A stretch of DNA of 64,000 nt from Bacillota bacterium (GCA_023433505.1 JAEZCO010000091.1:193254-257253), one strand, 5' to 3'. Shown: positions 1 through 9,903, numbered from the stretch's first letter. A program made the numbers and translations. The notes: generated by a model from the sequence alone, not told the origin.

Positions 1-459
1 GGCTTCCAGATCACCGATAATTCCATAATCCTTTTTATACCTTTTAACAGTCTCTTCTGAAAAATCCCAGCGCCCCTCGGCCAGCGGGTCGGGAAAATCG
101 TATGCCTCCAGGTCCTCCACGCTGTTGCACCCGGCCAAAGGCCTGACCACAGCTTCATCATACAGGCCTACCCGTTTATACTCCAGCCCCCACTCGTCAA
201 CAACATTTCCATTCCCGGCAACATAGGTCTTTTTGGCGTTCGCCCGGGTGGCAGCTATCAACACCGCATCATTGCCCAGCTTTAAGAGGATGTCCCTGTG
301 AGAAATCCTGGTAGCTAAAAATGAATCTACCATACCGACTTCGCAATTTAATTCCTTTGCCAGCTTTTCAGCCACCTGAACGGTTAAATTTGCTACTATA
401 GGTACTCTGTCGGGGCTCCCCCCATTAATCGCCGTTAAAAATCTCTCCCTGGAATTCAT
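1..459 (-). CDS. Uroporphyrinogen decarboxylase-like protein (5' part)
   Basis: The frame stays open for 153 codons from an ATG at 459 to the window edge, so the gene runs off the left end. A GGGAGAG ribosome binding site lies just upstream. The N-terminus (MNSRERFLTAINGGSPDRVP) is the signature opening of the URO-D superfamily, which includes HemE and the MtaA/CmuA-type corrinoid methyltransferases. Only the N-terminal third is visible, so heme synthesis and methyl transfer cannot be told apart; location beside sugar-sensing genes rather than heme genes favours a catabolic methyltransferase-like paralogue (inference). It is divergent from the sensor kinase at 648. Confidence 0.75.
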   Translation of the reverse strand, partial: MNSRERFLTAINGGSPDRVPIVANLTVQVAEKLAKELNCEVGMVDSFLATRISHRDILLKLGNDAVLIAATRANAKKTYVAGNGNVVDEWGLEYKRVGLYDEAVVRPLAGCNSVEDLEAYDFPDPLAEGRWDFSEETVKRYKKDYGIIGDLEA

Positions 460-579
460 TGATAACTCTCCCTTTTTACAAAGTGTCCTACAAGTACAGT
501 TTTATTATAATTTAACTGTCGTTTGAGCAGAATATACAATCTAAACAACTATATGTAAAATACAATACAGTGCTTTAAA

Positions 580-607
580 CTTACAGAAAAGTATGATATT
601 TTATAAT
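580..607 (+). promoter_or_regulatory. Candidate sigma-A promoter for the first YesM/YesN pair
   Basis: CTTACA (580-585), 16-bp spacer and a perfect TATAAT (602-607). The start codon of the sensor kinase follows 40 bp later. The -35 box matches consensus at 4 of 6 positions. Confidence 0.45.
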
Positions 608-647
608 TCAAGAATAACTTGAATATTATATATTATAAGGTCATAGT

Positions 648-2423
648 ATGAAAAAACTGCTTTCTACCAAACTGATAACTACCTATTTTCTTCTGATATT
701 ATGCATTATTATATTTGCAGATATTATTCTGAGTATCTATAATACCAACATGCTGAAGTCAAACGCAAAATACAATCTGGAGCAATTTTCCAGAAACACC
801 ACCAGTCAGGTGGATACCGCATTACGGATGATGGATTTTACAGCCATAGACCTTGCGATAAACAAAGAGCTCCTGGCGGCACTTAAAAGTCTGCCGCTGG
901 ATACCCCGAAAAATATTCAGACCATAAAGGGCATCTTATACCAGAATTATATCAACAAATTTAATATTTACCGGATCAGTATCTTCACGGAAGACGGCTT
1001 TGCCGTGTCCACCAGCAGCATTGATATCTCCAAAGGAGAACTCGTTGATTTTGTTAAAAACTCCAAATGGTATAATAATCCCTCGGTGATAAATGGCAGA
1101 AAGTTTTTGGTAAAGCCTCATAAAGACCCCTTGAGCTTATCCTATCCGATCGATGTCATCTCCTTAGTAAAGGCCGTTAAGGATGGCAGTGATATTTTAG
1201 GCTACATAGAAATCCAGCAAAATGTGACCACACTTCAAAACATCTGCAGAAACCAATGGAATGGCAATAATCTTTCCATGGCGCTGATGGATTCGGATAA
1301 AGAGGTTTTTTACACAAATATGAATTCAACGGCTGACCCGGCACAATACCGTCAAAAAATCGATACGATAGTTAAAAGCCTGCAAAGCTATTCTTATCGG
1401 ACGATTGAATCAAAAACAGACATGATTTCCATCAGCGACTCCAACTACGCCGAATTGAAAATCGTATTATTGCTCCCAAAAAACATTATGCTGCAATCCA
1501 ATAAATATTTTCAGATAACCTTAATCACCGTATTGTGCATTGCGGCGATTTTATCCTATATAACCATTCTTATTATGACCAAGACCATTACCAGGCCGCT
1601 TAAGAAATTAGTCGAGAAAATAAAGCTCATCGACCTGAATAACCTATCGGAATTCACAGATCAAAGCTCGGGAAGCTATGAGGCCGATTTGATCAACCAT
1701 ACCTTTCATGAAATGGCCGACAGGCTGAAAACTTCAATTCATAAAGAAATCAGCCTTCAGAAATTGCAGAGTAAGGCCGCATTTGATATATTGCAGTCAC
1801 AGATAGGCCCGCATTTTCTTTATAATACGCTGGGAAGCATCGCAAACATGTGCGAGGAAGGTTCCAGCGCTCAGGCTGCGGATGCATGCTATAATCTTTC
1901 CGAGATATTAAGATATTCCGGCAACTATTCCGACAGTATTGTGACGGTAAAGGAAGAGCTCAATAACATCACTGCCTATATGGCTTTGATGAAGTACAGG
2001 TATAAACACAGAATCAATTATTCCATCAATTACGATGAAGACATCCCCTCAATAAAGCTTCCCAAGCTGACACTCCAGCCACTGGCGGAAAACGCCATAA
2101 AACATAGTCTTATAAAAACGGAAAATATCCATATTGATATTTTCTGCGGCTTGATCAATTCAATCATGTATATACAAATATCCGATAACGGCATCGGCAT
2201 CGATGAAGCCACAAAGCAGCAGATTTATAATGATTTTTACTATTATACCAAGGTTAAGGATGGATTTGAAATATTACAGAACATTAAATTCGGAGGTATG
2301 GGCCTTTTGGGGACCATCTTGCGATTGCACCTGCATTTTGGAGAAAAGAGCGCCTATGATATTGTGAGAAACAAATCCGGAGGCACCACGCTAATATTAT
2401 ATATCGATTTCAGCGAAAGGTAA
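648..2423 (+). CDS. YesM-type sensor histidine kinase
   Basis: Membrane sensor kinase of the LytS/YesM class (591 aa). A transmembrane helix at about residues 8-30, an extracytoplasmic sensor domain, a second helix at about 283-304 and a HAMP linker precede the His_kinase domain. The phosphoacceptor is His389 in a PHFLYNT motif, and the ATP-binding domain shows the N box (ENAIKH) and a DNGIGID box. The ATG has an AAGG ribosome binding site. The response regulator gene starts 6 bp after the stop, so the two form one transcript. By family knowledge such pairs sense extracellular sugars or oligosaccharides and control a neighbouring ABC importer, here probably the LplABC-type operon at 7148-10868. 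The ligand cannot be read from sequence. Confidence 0.9.
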   Translation: MKKLLSTKLITTYFLLILCIIIFADIILSIYNTNMLKSNAKYNLEQFSRNTTSQVDTALRMMDFTAIDLAINKELLAALKSLPLDTPKNIQTIKGILYQNYINKFNIYRISIFTEDGFAVSTSSIDISKGELVDFVKNSKWYNNPSVINGRKFLVKPHKDPLSLSYPIDVISLVKAVKDGSDILGYIEIQQNVTTLQNICRNQWNGNNLSMALMDSDKEVFYTNMNSTADPAQYRQKIDTIVKSLQSYSYRTIESKTDMISISDSNYAELKIVLLLPKNIMLQSNKYFQITLITVLCIAAILSYITILIMTKTITRPLKKLVEKIKLIDLNNLSEFTDQSSGSYEADLINHTFHEMADRLKTSIHKEISLQKLQSKAAFDILQSQIGPHFLYNTLGSIANMCEEGSSAQAADACYNLSEILRYSGNYSDSIVTVKEELNNITAYMALMKYRYKHRINYSINYDEDIPSIKLPKLTLQPLAENAIKHSLIKTENIHIDIFCGLINSIMYIQISDNGIGIDEATKQQIYNDFYYYTKVKDGFEILQNIKFGGMGLLGTILRLHLHFGEKSAYDIVRNKSGGTTLILYIDFSER

Positions 2424-2429
2424 GGTTTT

Positions 2430-3194
2430 ATGTATAAAGTTACAATCGTAGATGACGAGCCGTCAATCATAAGCTCCATAAAAAGGATTATCGACCGGAC
2501 CACGGATTTTAAGGTGATTTCCGAGGAATACAGCGTTGATAAATGTATTGAGAATTTACCCGGAAACACGCCGGATATAATTTTTACCGACATTAAAATG
2601 CCCGGCAAAAGCGGAATCGACCTGATTAAATATCTTTCGGACCGGTATAAAGATATAACCATCATTGTGGTAAGCGGCTTTGATGATTTTGAATATGTTA
2701 GAGAGGCCTTTATCTACGGCGTGGAGGACTACATTTTAAAACCGGTCAATCCTGCAAAATTTCTGGATATGCTGAGCTCTTTATCGATAAAAATCAAGAA
2801 TAAAAACTTAAAATTCAATGAGAGCCCCGGAAAGCCGGAAAATCCCGGCCATGCCGCAAGCATTGGCGAAAAAATGGTCTATGATATCGAAGTGTATATA
2901 AAAAACAACCTCACAAAGGATGTTTCCATTTCAGCCGTATGTGCACATTTTGCCATCAGCCAGCCCTACCTCAGCAGGATTTTTAAAAAGTACAAAGCCT
3001 GCACCTACAATGACTTCCTTACAAATGTCAAAGTAAACAAGGCCAAGCTGCTGCTGAAGGACCGCCCTGACCTCCTGATCGGAACAATTGCCGAGTTATC
3101 GGGCTTTACAGATCAGTTTTATTTCAGCAGGGTTTTCAAAAGTATTGAAAATACAACGCCCTCCGAGTACAGGCAATTTGTCCTTTCCCGGTAA
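2430..3194 (+). CDS. YesN-type response regulator (REC + AraC HTH)
   Basis: 254 aa. An N-terminal receiver domain with the acidic pair (DDEPS, residues 7-11), phosphoacceptor Asp54 in FTDIKMPG and Lys in ILKPVNP is joined to a C-terminal AraC-type double helix-turn-helix (about residues 150-250, with ISQPYLSRIFKK and GFTDQFYFSRVFK). It is the partner of the kinase ending 6 bp upstream. At 254 residues it lacks the long central region seen in the 522-aa homologue at 12832, so it is the compact form of the family. It probably activates carbohydrate genes. A weak hairpin (CAGGAAG/CTTCCTG, about 3203-3221) follows but has no clear T tract. Confidence 0.9.
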   Translation: MYKVTIVDDEPSIISSIKRIIDRTTDFKVISEEYSVDKCIENLPGNTPDIIFTDIKMPGKSGIDLIKYLSDRYKDITIIVVSGFDDFEYVREAFIYGVEDYILKPVNPAKFLDMLSSLSIKIKNKNLKFNESPGKPENPGHAASIGEKMVYDIEVYIKNNLTKDVSISAVCAHFAISQPYLSRIFKKYKACTYNDFLTNVKVNKAKLLLKDRPDLLIGTIAELSGFTDQFYFSRVFKSIENTTPSEYRQFVLSR

Positions 3195-3408
3195 GGGAAA
3201 GGCAGGAAGCCAAGCTTCCTGTATTTCCGCAGCTTACACACCCATTTGCAGGTAAAAGTCCTTTCAAAACTCTTCGTTTTTCCTTACTCAGCACTTTTCA
3301 GCCTCCGTCAGATCCTTTGTGCAGACGAACTCTTTCGATGACTTTTTCATTTTAAATTTCCATATGTTTTGGGATATCTTCTCTTTGCCAGTGTTTTTAA
3401 GAATTATA

Positions 3409-5883
3409 TCAGAATGCCGATACGATAAAGCTTCGTTTTATTCTGGGATATTGCAGGGACTCGGCCCCCCCTCTGATCAAAAAGGTTGCAATCCATTCTC
3501 CGTCACAGTTTTCAAGCTGATATTCCATTTTATTTCTCAGAACTATGTTTTCTTTTTCAGTTACCCCTATGAGCTTAAGTTTCTCCGGCACATCCCCAAG
3601 ATAAACTCTTAAAGGTGTCCAGCCGGACCCTCCCTCCAGCTCAAATTCACCTTTGCCATTATTCAGGCGCAAGGCTGGAAAAATGCTGTCTTCTACAGCT
3701 TCCCCCACGATAACCTTCCATTTGCATTCGCCATGTTTTGCCTCGTAGCGGATCATTTCATAACTATCCGGGTGATTCAGCAGAATTTGTCTATATACTT
3801 CGGAGCAACTGCTCCCCAGCCCATAGTCGGTAACATATTTCAGTACAGGGACATACTCCCAGCAAATTTTAATCCTGTCACCTTTTTTTAGCTGTATCCT
3901 GTGCTCTTCCGGATATATACCGAGCCAGAACTGTGTCGTTAATCCGTCGAATGCATCCATCCTCAACCGCTTAGCCTTAATTACAGCTTCAGGGTGAGCC
4001 TTCAGCCCGACACTCCCTCCACGGTAAACCATCCCCTTGTTTGCATTCGGTTCTCTAAACTGTTCATCAATAATACCGCCTCTGAAAGCTGCAAACCACT
4101 CACCTCCGGTTAAAGGCTTTTCAATCAGCTCCTCACCGGGGCCCTTCTGGATTTCCACAAGGCAATCTTTTTCTACTGTGTCACCCATCCCCCATGCATA
4201 CCTTGCATATCTTGACCTATCATATCCAGGACACCCAAGCCATGCCAACACAAGCTCTTCTACTTCCAGGTCCTTTAGTACAGCATAATCAACTTCAAAG
4301 AACACTCTGGCTATATCGTCTGCCGCAACAATATTGGCTTTAACATGGCCTGTAATGGCATCATCCTCACTGGTCAGATAATACTCAACTGTGCCTACAA
4401 AAGGACCATAATTGGGGAAGCTGCATCTTGCCGCGCACATTTTATTCATATAATCGCTTCCCGGCAGCCTGTATCGGAGAAAATCACCGCCTCCATTGTT
4501 CGGCCCCCATGAATTCCTATGATCGATAGGCCGTATATCGGTTATAGAACAATCGGTCATGTGAGATTCCGGGCAAATGCAAAGGATTTCCTGATGGTTT
4601 ATCAGCCCCTGAATCCACAGCTGTACGGCTGTTTTATCCAATGGATTTCCATACTGCGGGTTATCATCCCAGCCCAGCAAAGACAGCTGGCAAAAAGCCG
4701 CTGCTATACCACCGGTAAGGTTGGAGCTTCCAACCCACAAGATTTCATCCGCAGGCTTTTGCCTGGAGACTGTCTTACAGGTGTACAGGTGAAGCCACCT
4801 GTGTGTATAAGGCCTGGGATAGCTTTCAAATTCGTGCCCGTCAATGGAAACCTGCCACAAACTTCCCGAGGGCGTGCCATTGGGGCGGAAGGCCACCGGA
4901 AATACCCCTATCGGCGTAAAACCGCCTATCTCCTCCATTGGCAGTATCGTTCCGTCTTCCATGATCCTGCCTCTGCCTTCGCGTAAAACAAGCAGCCTCA
5001 ATGGAATATCCAGATCCGACTCCGTGTTGGCTGTGATCCTTATTTTTTCTTCTATATCTCCGGCAGTATCAGGAAGCTTGACAACCATTCCTCCGGATAT
5101 GGGATCATATCCGGAAACCAGAGTCCGGCCTTTTACCAGGTCAACCGCACTGATTTCCATATTGCCCTTCACGGCGGCATGATAGGCCTCCATGTCCTGA
5201 GTTGATTCCAAAGGTAAAATATGAAGGCAGAGTATGGAACTATCACTGTATGCACTCACACAGCCCTGCTTCAGGGACAACTGTGTTTCCGGCACGGCTG
5301 TCATATAAAAAGCTCCGTTTTTCTCCTTTAAATACGCTCCATCTTTACAGGGTAATACCTCACAGCCCTCAAGTTGAAAATCTACCCGTACCTTTGCTGT
5401 TTTTCCCTTTATTGGCAGCCTTGTGTCTGCATCGACCAGATGAATAGAAAAGGAGATCAGATCGCTCCATAAATAGAAACCAAGCTCCAGCTCTGTTCCT
5501 GCAAGGATTTCACCGTTTTTATCATAAAGGGATACTCCCTTCAGCCTCAACTGGTGGCAGACCGTCCCGGAATCATAAACCATTAAGCTTCTGCCCGATG
5601 GACAGCTCCGGTGCAGCAAATACTCTTTTCCATCAAGAATCACCTGAATGTCCGTTGTCATTTCGATGGCAGGTGGCGGCAGAACCAACCCGTATCTATA
5701 CTCCTCCACTTTATCCCTGCTGTTTTCCAGCCCTACGGGTGAAGCAAGCAGACGCGATATGTCAAACCTGTATAAAGGGGTCAGTACATGGGCGGTTTCC
5801 ATTGGATTAATCTCAGGCCTTGGCTTGTTATGCACACTCTCAAAACCGCCATCCCACCAAAAGTAGTTAAATTGCCTTTTCAT
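3409..5883 (-). CDS. Unrecognised 824-aa cytoplasmic protein of the importer operon
   Basis: I do not recognise this family. The start at 5883 (MKRQFNYFWWDGG) is chosen because a GAGGGA ribosome binding site lies about 10 nt upstream; a longer reading to 5988 would overlap the preceding gene. There is no signal peptide or membrane helix. The protein is rich in aromatic residues and in short beta-strand-like segments with many Gly, Asp and Trp (for example WGPNNGGGDF, WLGCPGYDRSRYARYAWG), which is the look of a multi-domain beta-sandwich carbohydrate-active protein. It is last in a run of same-strand genes after an LplABC-type oligosaccharide importer and a secreted unknown. A role in intracellular processing of the imported glycan is inference from context only. 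Confidence 0.8.
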   Translation of the reverse strand: MKRQFNYFWWDGGFESVHNKPRPEINPMETAHVLTPLYRFDISRLLASPVGLENSRDKVEEYRYGLVLPPPAIEMTTDIQVILDGKEYLLHRSCPSGRSLMVYDSGTVCHQLRLKGVSLYDKNGEILAGTELELGFYLWSDLISFSIHLVDADTRLPIKGKTAKVRVDFQLEGCEVLPCKDGAYLKEKNGAFYMTAVPETQLSLKQGCVSAYSDSSILCLHILPLESTQDMEAYHAAVKGNMEISAVDLVKGRTLVSGYDPISGGMVVKLPDTAGDIEEKIRITANTESDLDIPLRLLVLREGRGRIMEDGTILPMEEIGGFTPIGVFPVAFRPNGTPSGSLWQVSIDGHEFESYPRPYTHRWLHLYTCKTVSRQKPADEILWVGSSNLTGGIAAAFCQLSLLGWDDNPQYGNPLDKTAVQLWIQGLINHQEILCICPESHMTDCSITDIRPIDHRNSWGPNNGGGDFLRYRLPGSDYMNKMCAARCSFPNYGPFVGTVEYYLTSEDDAITGHVKANIVAADDIARVFFEVDYAVLKDLEVEELVLAWLGCPGYDRSRYARYAWGMGDTVEKDCLVEIQKGPGEELIEKPLTGGEWFAAFRGGIIDEQFREPNANKGMVYRGGSVGLKAHPEAVIKAKRLRMDAFDGLTTQFWLGIYPEEHRIQLKKGDRIKICWEYVPVLKYVTDYGLGSSCSEVYRQILLNHPDSYEMIRYEAKHGECKWKVIVGEAVEDSIFPALRLNNGKGEFELEGGSGWTPLRVYLGDVPEKLKLIGVTEKENIVLRNKMEYQLENCDGEWIATFLIRGGAESLQYPRIKRSFIVSAF

Positions 5884-5968
5884 ATCTATTTTTCCCTCAT
5901 ATTCCAGTATTTTAACGCACTCTATAAAAGAAGAGCCAAACGGCCCTTCTTTTATCGTACAGTTATCA

Positions 5969-7117
5969 TCAAGGTGCAAATTGCGCAAGATGGTTTGTCC
6001 TTATTCCGCTTGCATTCAAATTGCTTCTAAGATTACTTGCGATTGCTGCCAATTCTCCTGAAAAAGTATAATTGGGGCCATATATTTGAGGCACTGGTAC
6101 AGACGTTGCCAAATTATCCAGTTTGGTCTTAAAGCTTGCATCGGAATACTGCCTCGGAACGATATAGTATGTATAGTCAATAATGCTGTTTGGCTCAGCA
6201 GAATACAAATACATGGAAGGAAATACGCCTATTCCATTACTCCAATCCATAGAATTGAATTTATGCTGTGCACTGGTTGCAGCAGTAGCATTCAGTACTG
6301 CCTGACCCTTGCCGAATACAATGCCCACAACAGGACTTGTGGAATAGGCTCCATTCTTGTACACTACTGCATAGCCGTTCGTCGAAGCCGCATCGGTATT
6401 GGGATAACTGGGAATATTATTGCCTGCCTGATACCACCAGTTGGGTACTCCGTTTGTATCCAGACCGAGAGCCATGCAATCAAAGGTGGACGTATTTCTA
6501 AGGAACGGATTCCACTGTTCAAAATAAAGGTCATAGCTTCCAACATTTGCTCCATTATGATATACCGCCGGCACACGTATAACCTTGCGAACCTTCAGCA
6601 CCCCGTCAGCAAGCATCTCATACCTGGAAAGCGACGATACTGTTCCCGTAAACTTACTATCCAATACTGAATACCACTGATTTTGCGGAACGGAGTAAAC
6701 ATCAACCTTGCTGTTATCCCTTGCAACGGAAATGGTAGGAGCAAAAGTATTGTTCATTGTGCCTGCAAGATCTACATTGAAGCGTCCATCCGGCGCGCTT
6801 GTTGCAGTGTCTGTAACTTTGCTTCCTATACCCCAAAAAGTATACTGTATCACCCTGTCTGTTTCTTCCCCCGCATAGGTCGGAGAAAGAAGAGCCTTGT
6901 AACTGCTGGGGCAATACCTCATCTCGGCAATGCAGCCGCCAGCGCCCAAACGGTAATCAAACATATCCGTTCCATTATAAGCGGTCCTCATCCAAATATC
7001 ATTGTTATAGGTGAACTGGGACCATGTCCACCCTGTTGCCGCACTTGCACCGCCAGAAAATGCGATACCGCTGAGGATGAAAAAAATTGCCAAGATCAAG
7101 CTTACTTTCCTTTTCAT
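5969..7117 (-). CDS. Unrecognised secreted protein (382 aa) of the importer operon
   Basis: The ATG at 7117 has an AAGGA site 9 nt upstream; an ATG three codons earlier sits directly on that site and is unlikely. The N-terminus (MKRKVSLILAIFFILSG, then a small-residue stretch ending SAA) is a classical signal peptide with no lipobox, so the product is released. The mature part is Trp/Tyr/Asn-rich and beta-like (GWTWSQFTYNNDIW, NGVPNWWYQAGNN) and has no anchor or dockerin I can see. It lies 30 bp after the solute-binding protein gene, between importer and the 824-aa unknown. An extracellular glycan-active enzyme or binding protein is a reasonable inference, but no catalytic motif is recognised. 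Confidence 0.8.
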   Translation of the reverse strand: MKRKVSLILAIFFILSGIAFSGGASAATGWTWSQFTYNNDIWMRTAYNGTDMFDYRLGAGGCIAEMRYCPSSYKALLSPTYAGEETDRVIQYTFWGIGSKVTDTATSAPDGRFNVDLAGTMNNTFAPTISVARDNSKVDVYSVPQNQWYSVLDSKFTGTVSSLSRYEMLADGVLKVRKVIRVPAVYHNGANVGSYDLYFEQWNPFLRNTSTFDCMALGLDTNGVPNWWYQAGNNIPSYPNTDAASTNGYAVVYKNGAYSTSPVVGIVFGKGQAVLNATAATSAQHKFNSMDWSNGIGVFPSMYLYSAEPNSIIDYTYYIVPRQYSDASFKTKLDNLATSVPVPQIYGPNYTFSGELAAIASNLRSNLNASGIRTNHLAQFAP

Positions 7118-7147
7118 ACCTATCATTCCTTTCTTTTAACGATATGC

Positions 7148-8938
7148 TTATTTACTGACGGAGATGTAGTTGTTTACAACCTCCTTGAAGGAAGGGAGGG
7201 CCTTATAATACGCCTCTACCTTTTCCTGACCTATTTTCTTGAGCTCTTCGATGGTTTTATCCTGGCCGGCTTTAAAATCTTCCTCCGTCTTTGACAGGAT
7301 CAATTTGTAGATCTGCGGATAGAGATAGGTGTCCCTCTTTGTGCCGATTGCCTTGATATCATCCGTATCCGGCGGTAAGGCATTGGGTGCGCTTGCATTG
7401 TAAGCAGTCAATTTCTTTTGGCTGTACAGCTCTTTGAAGTTATTAACCTTGAAGAACGCAAGCGCAGTTTTCTGCCTTTGCGTAAAGGTTTTTTCAGCTA
7501 CCTCCGGCAAATATTGATAATACAGCGGCACATTATAGCGCTTGTCTATCTGTGCCATGCCAAGACCCGCCATGTTGCTGTATTTGCCTGTGCCCGTCTT
7601 TATTGAATAATCAGGATCATTCTTCATCTGATCCAGTATTTCCTGTGAAATGGCCGGTTTACCGTCCACCTCTGTCCAGCTTGCATCCTTTGCACCGTTA
7701 TAAATGAGGGACGAACCTTCAAAGCTGAAGAGATAATTCAACAGCTGAACCGCTTTTTCAGGATTTTTACAGTTGCTCGATATCATCATTTTAAAGGACC
7801 CGTCCATTTGAGGATAGGAGAATATCTGCGCCTCATTTGCTTGCTGGGGTGAAGGCATGGTCACAAACCCCTTTTCCGGGGTTCCGGCTTTGGTGAAAGC
7901 ATCATTCCCCGCGCTGATATTCCAGTCGGCCCATGCAAGGAAGGTTTTTAAAGCGCCCTTCTGCTGGTAGTCCGCCCATTTCATAACGAACGCGTCCGAA
8001 TCAAGCACTCCCGCTCTATATGCCTTATTGAACCATTCAATGGCCTGCCACTCCACCGAGGTTTTATCCAGCCACATTGACTTTGAACTTCCATCCCTGA
8101 TGGCGATGTCGAAGGGCCCAATGCCGCCTATACCTTCCATCATGGGCCATACTGCCTGCATAGGCCATGCACCCCAGCTTCCGCCTTCGGCAAACCATCC
8201 GGACACACCCCAGTTCTTCTGTCCCTGGGAATTTTTAGGCTCGAGCGCCATCATTTGCTTCAATACAGGGATATAGTCGTCCATTGTTTCCAGTTTCGGC
8301 GCACCCAGCTTCTGGTAAAGGTCAAATCTGAGCCTGGGAGCTATATCAATATCCACCGGATTTTCAGTATACTGCGGATTCAAGGCAAGGAAGTAAAGCT
8401 TATTGCTGGAATTTCCGTTCACATCTCTGCTGAAGTACTTTTTATTTGATTCAATGACCTGAGGAGCATTCTGCACTATGTCCTGCCCGTATTTGCCGAT
8501 ATAATCATCCATCGGCAGCGCTGCCTTTGCAGAAATGATCTGCGGGCATATCTTATTCATATAATCCAATTCATAAGGGATATAGACAATATCATTGAAA
8601 TCGTTTGATGCCAGCTGTGCCGTAAATTTTGAAACAGCGTCGCCAACTGCATTATAGGGTGTTACATTCAGGTGTACATTAAGCTTTTGTTCCATCTGCT
8701 TGATGACCGGGTCTTCCTGATACCCTGCCGGAAAGTTCTTTGCACATGGCGGCGTAGTGATGCTAAGCTCAACTGGCGGCCCTTCCGTGGTCCCTTCAGT
8801 TTCCCCAGCGCTCCCATTCTGTTTTGTGCTTTGTTCCGGTACGGCATTCTGTCCGCCGCATCCCGTAAGCATCACAACAGATGTCAGCAATATCGTAACC
8901 GCCAGAAGTGTTACGATTCTTTTAAAGTCTTTTTTCAT
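7148..8938 (-). CDS. LplA-like extracellular solute-binding lipoprotein
   Basis: 596 aa. The N-terminus is a lipoprotein signal with a lipobox LTGC (Cys27), followed by a Gln/Ser/Thr/Glu-rich linker and a long family-1-type sugar-binding domain with Trp-rich surface segments (GVSGWFAEGGSWGAW). A GGGGGAGG ribosome binding site precedes the ATG. Length matches LplA/YtcQ-type binding proteins, which are longer than ordinary sugar-binding proteins and usually serve oligosaccharides such as pectin or hemicellulose fragments. The two permease genes lie upstream in the same direction. No ATPase gene is present; CUT1 importers of this kind commonly share a MsmX-type ATPase encoded elsewhere. Confidence 0.92.
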   Translation of the reverse strand: MKKDFKRIVTLLAVTILLTSVVMLTGCGGQNAVPEQSTKQNGSAGETEGTTEGPPVELSITTPPCAKNFPAGYQEDPVIKQMEQKLNVHLNVTPYNAVGDAVSKFTAQLASNDFNDIVYIPYELDYMNKICPQIISAKAALPMDDYIGKYGQDIVQNAPQVIESNKKYFSRDVNGNSSNKLYFLALNPQYTENPVDIDIAPRLRFDLYQKLGAPKLETMDDYIPVLKQMMALEPKNSQGQKNWGVSGWFAEGGSWGAWPMQAVWPMMEGIGGIGPFDIAIRDGSSKSMWLDKTSVEWQAIEWFNKAYRAGVLDSDAFVMKWADYQQKGALKTFLAWADWNISAGNDAFTKAGTPEKGFVTMPSPQQANEAQIFSYPQMDGSFKMMISSNCKNPEKAVQLLNYLFSFEGSSLIYNGAKDASWTEVDGKPAISQEILDQMKNDPDYSIKTGTGKYSNMAGLGMAQIDKRYNVPLYYQYLPEVAEKTFTQRQKTALAFFKVNNFKELYSQKKLTAYNASAPNALPPDTDDIKAIGTKRDTYLYPQIYKLILSKTEEDFKAGQDKTIEELKKIGQEKVEAYYKALPSFKEVVNNYISVSK

Positions 8939-9012
8939 TTAAAAACCTCCCCCAACCTCTTGTATTTATCTTAAGCCCCTAAGGGACATAAGTCAAAAGA
9001 TACCCTGGAAAT

Positions 9013-9903
9013 TCACCCTTTCACAGCGCCGATCATTATCCCTTTTATGAAATACTTCTGAAACATGGGATATACGATCAGGACCGGAAAGGTTACTATC
9101 ATTGTCACTGTCATCTGCACCGATATGGGAGTTATTTTCACCTCGGACAAGGCTGTCCAGTTTGTAGCTTGCGACGCCATATTCGCCGATTGCGCCGATA
9201 TATATTTGAGCAATAGATATTGCAGTGTTTCAAGGTACGGCTTATCAGCCAGAAGAAAATTATCAAACCAGGTATTCCATTGCCCGACGGCTGTAAAAAT
9301 TGCAATGGTTGCAAGAATCGGCTTACACAGCGGAAAGATAATGCGTACAAAGATCCTGAAGGGTCCCGCCCCGTCTATGGAGGCTGATTCCTCCAGTGAA
9401 GCGGGGATCTGTTCAATATAGGTCTTCACCAGCACCAGATTAAAGGCGCTGATTGCACCCGGTAAAATGTAGAGCAGGAGACTATCTTTCAACCCATAAG
9501 CTTTCATTGTGACATAATATGGAATGATCCCAGCATTTACATACATTGTCATAATCAGCAGTCTATAAATCGCCTTTCTGAATCTCAGCAGTTTATGCGT
9601 CAATACATAGGAAAACATCGCGGTGCAAAAAACTGCAATAACCGTCCCCAGCACCGTCCTTGTCACAGACACCATGGCTCCGTGCCAAATATTGTTTTGT
9701 GAAAGGATCTGCTGGTATCCCAGCAAGGTGAAGCCTTTGGGCAGAAAATACAAACCTCCCTGCGACGCTTGCTGGGGTATACTGATGGAATATATGAATA
9801 TGTAGTAGAATGGATAAATACATAAAAACGTAAACAATATCAGAAAAATATAATTGCCAATTTCAAATAGGATCCTGCTTGAACTTTTTGCCGCTTTCAT
9901 CAT
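9013..9903 (-). CDS. LplC/YtcP-like sugar ABC transporter permease
   Basis: About 296 aa with six predicted membrane helices and the inner-membrane-component EAA signature (EESASIDGAGPFRIFVRIIFP), which contacts the ATPase. The C-terminus (YFIKGIMIGAVKG) is typical of the CUT1 LplC/AraQ branch. A GAGGTGAT site precedes two adjacent ATG codons (9903 and 9900); the GTG at 9909 lies inside that site and is rejected. It follows the partner permease by less than 20 bp and precedes the binding-protein gene by 74 bp. Together the three genes encode the membrane and capture parts of an oligosaccharide importer. Confidence 0.92.
   Translation of the reverse strand: MMKAAKSSSRILFEIGNYIFLILFTFLCIYPFYYIFIYSISIPQQASQGGLYFLPKGFTLLGYQQILSQNNIWHGAMVSVTRTVLGTVIAVFCTAMFSYVLTHKLLRFRKAIYRLLIMTMYVNAGIIPYYVTMKAYGLKDSLLLYILPGAISAFNLVLVKTYIEQIPASLEESASIDGAGPFRIFVRIIFPLCKPILATIAIFTAVGQWNTWFDNFLLADKPYLETLQYLLLKYISAQSANMASQATNWTALSEVKITPISVQMTVTMIVTFPVLIVYPMFQKYFIKGIMIGAVKG

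Noticed and set aside
3319..3612. 97-codon plus-strand frame after the first YesN
   Set aside because: No ribosome binding site and it overlaps the 3' end of the opposite 824-aa gene.
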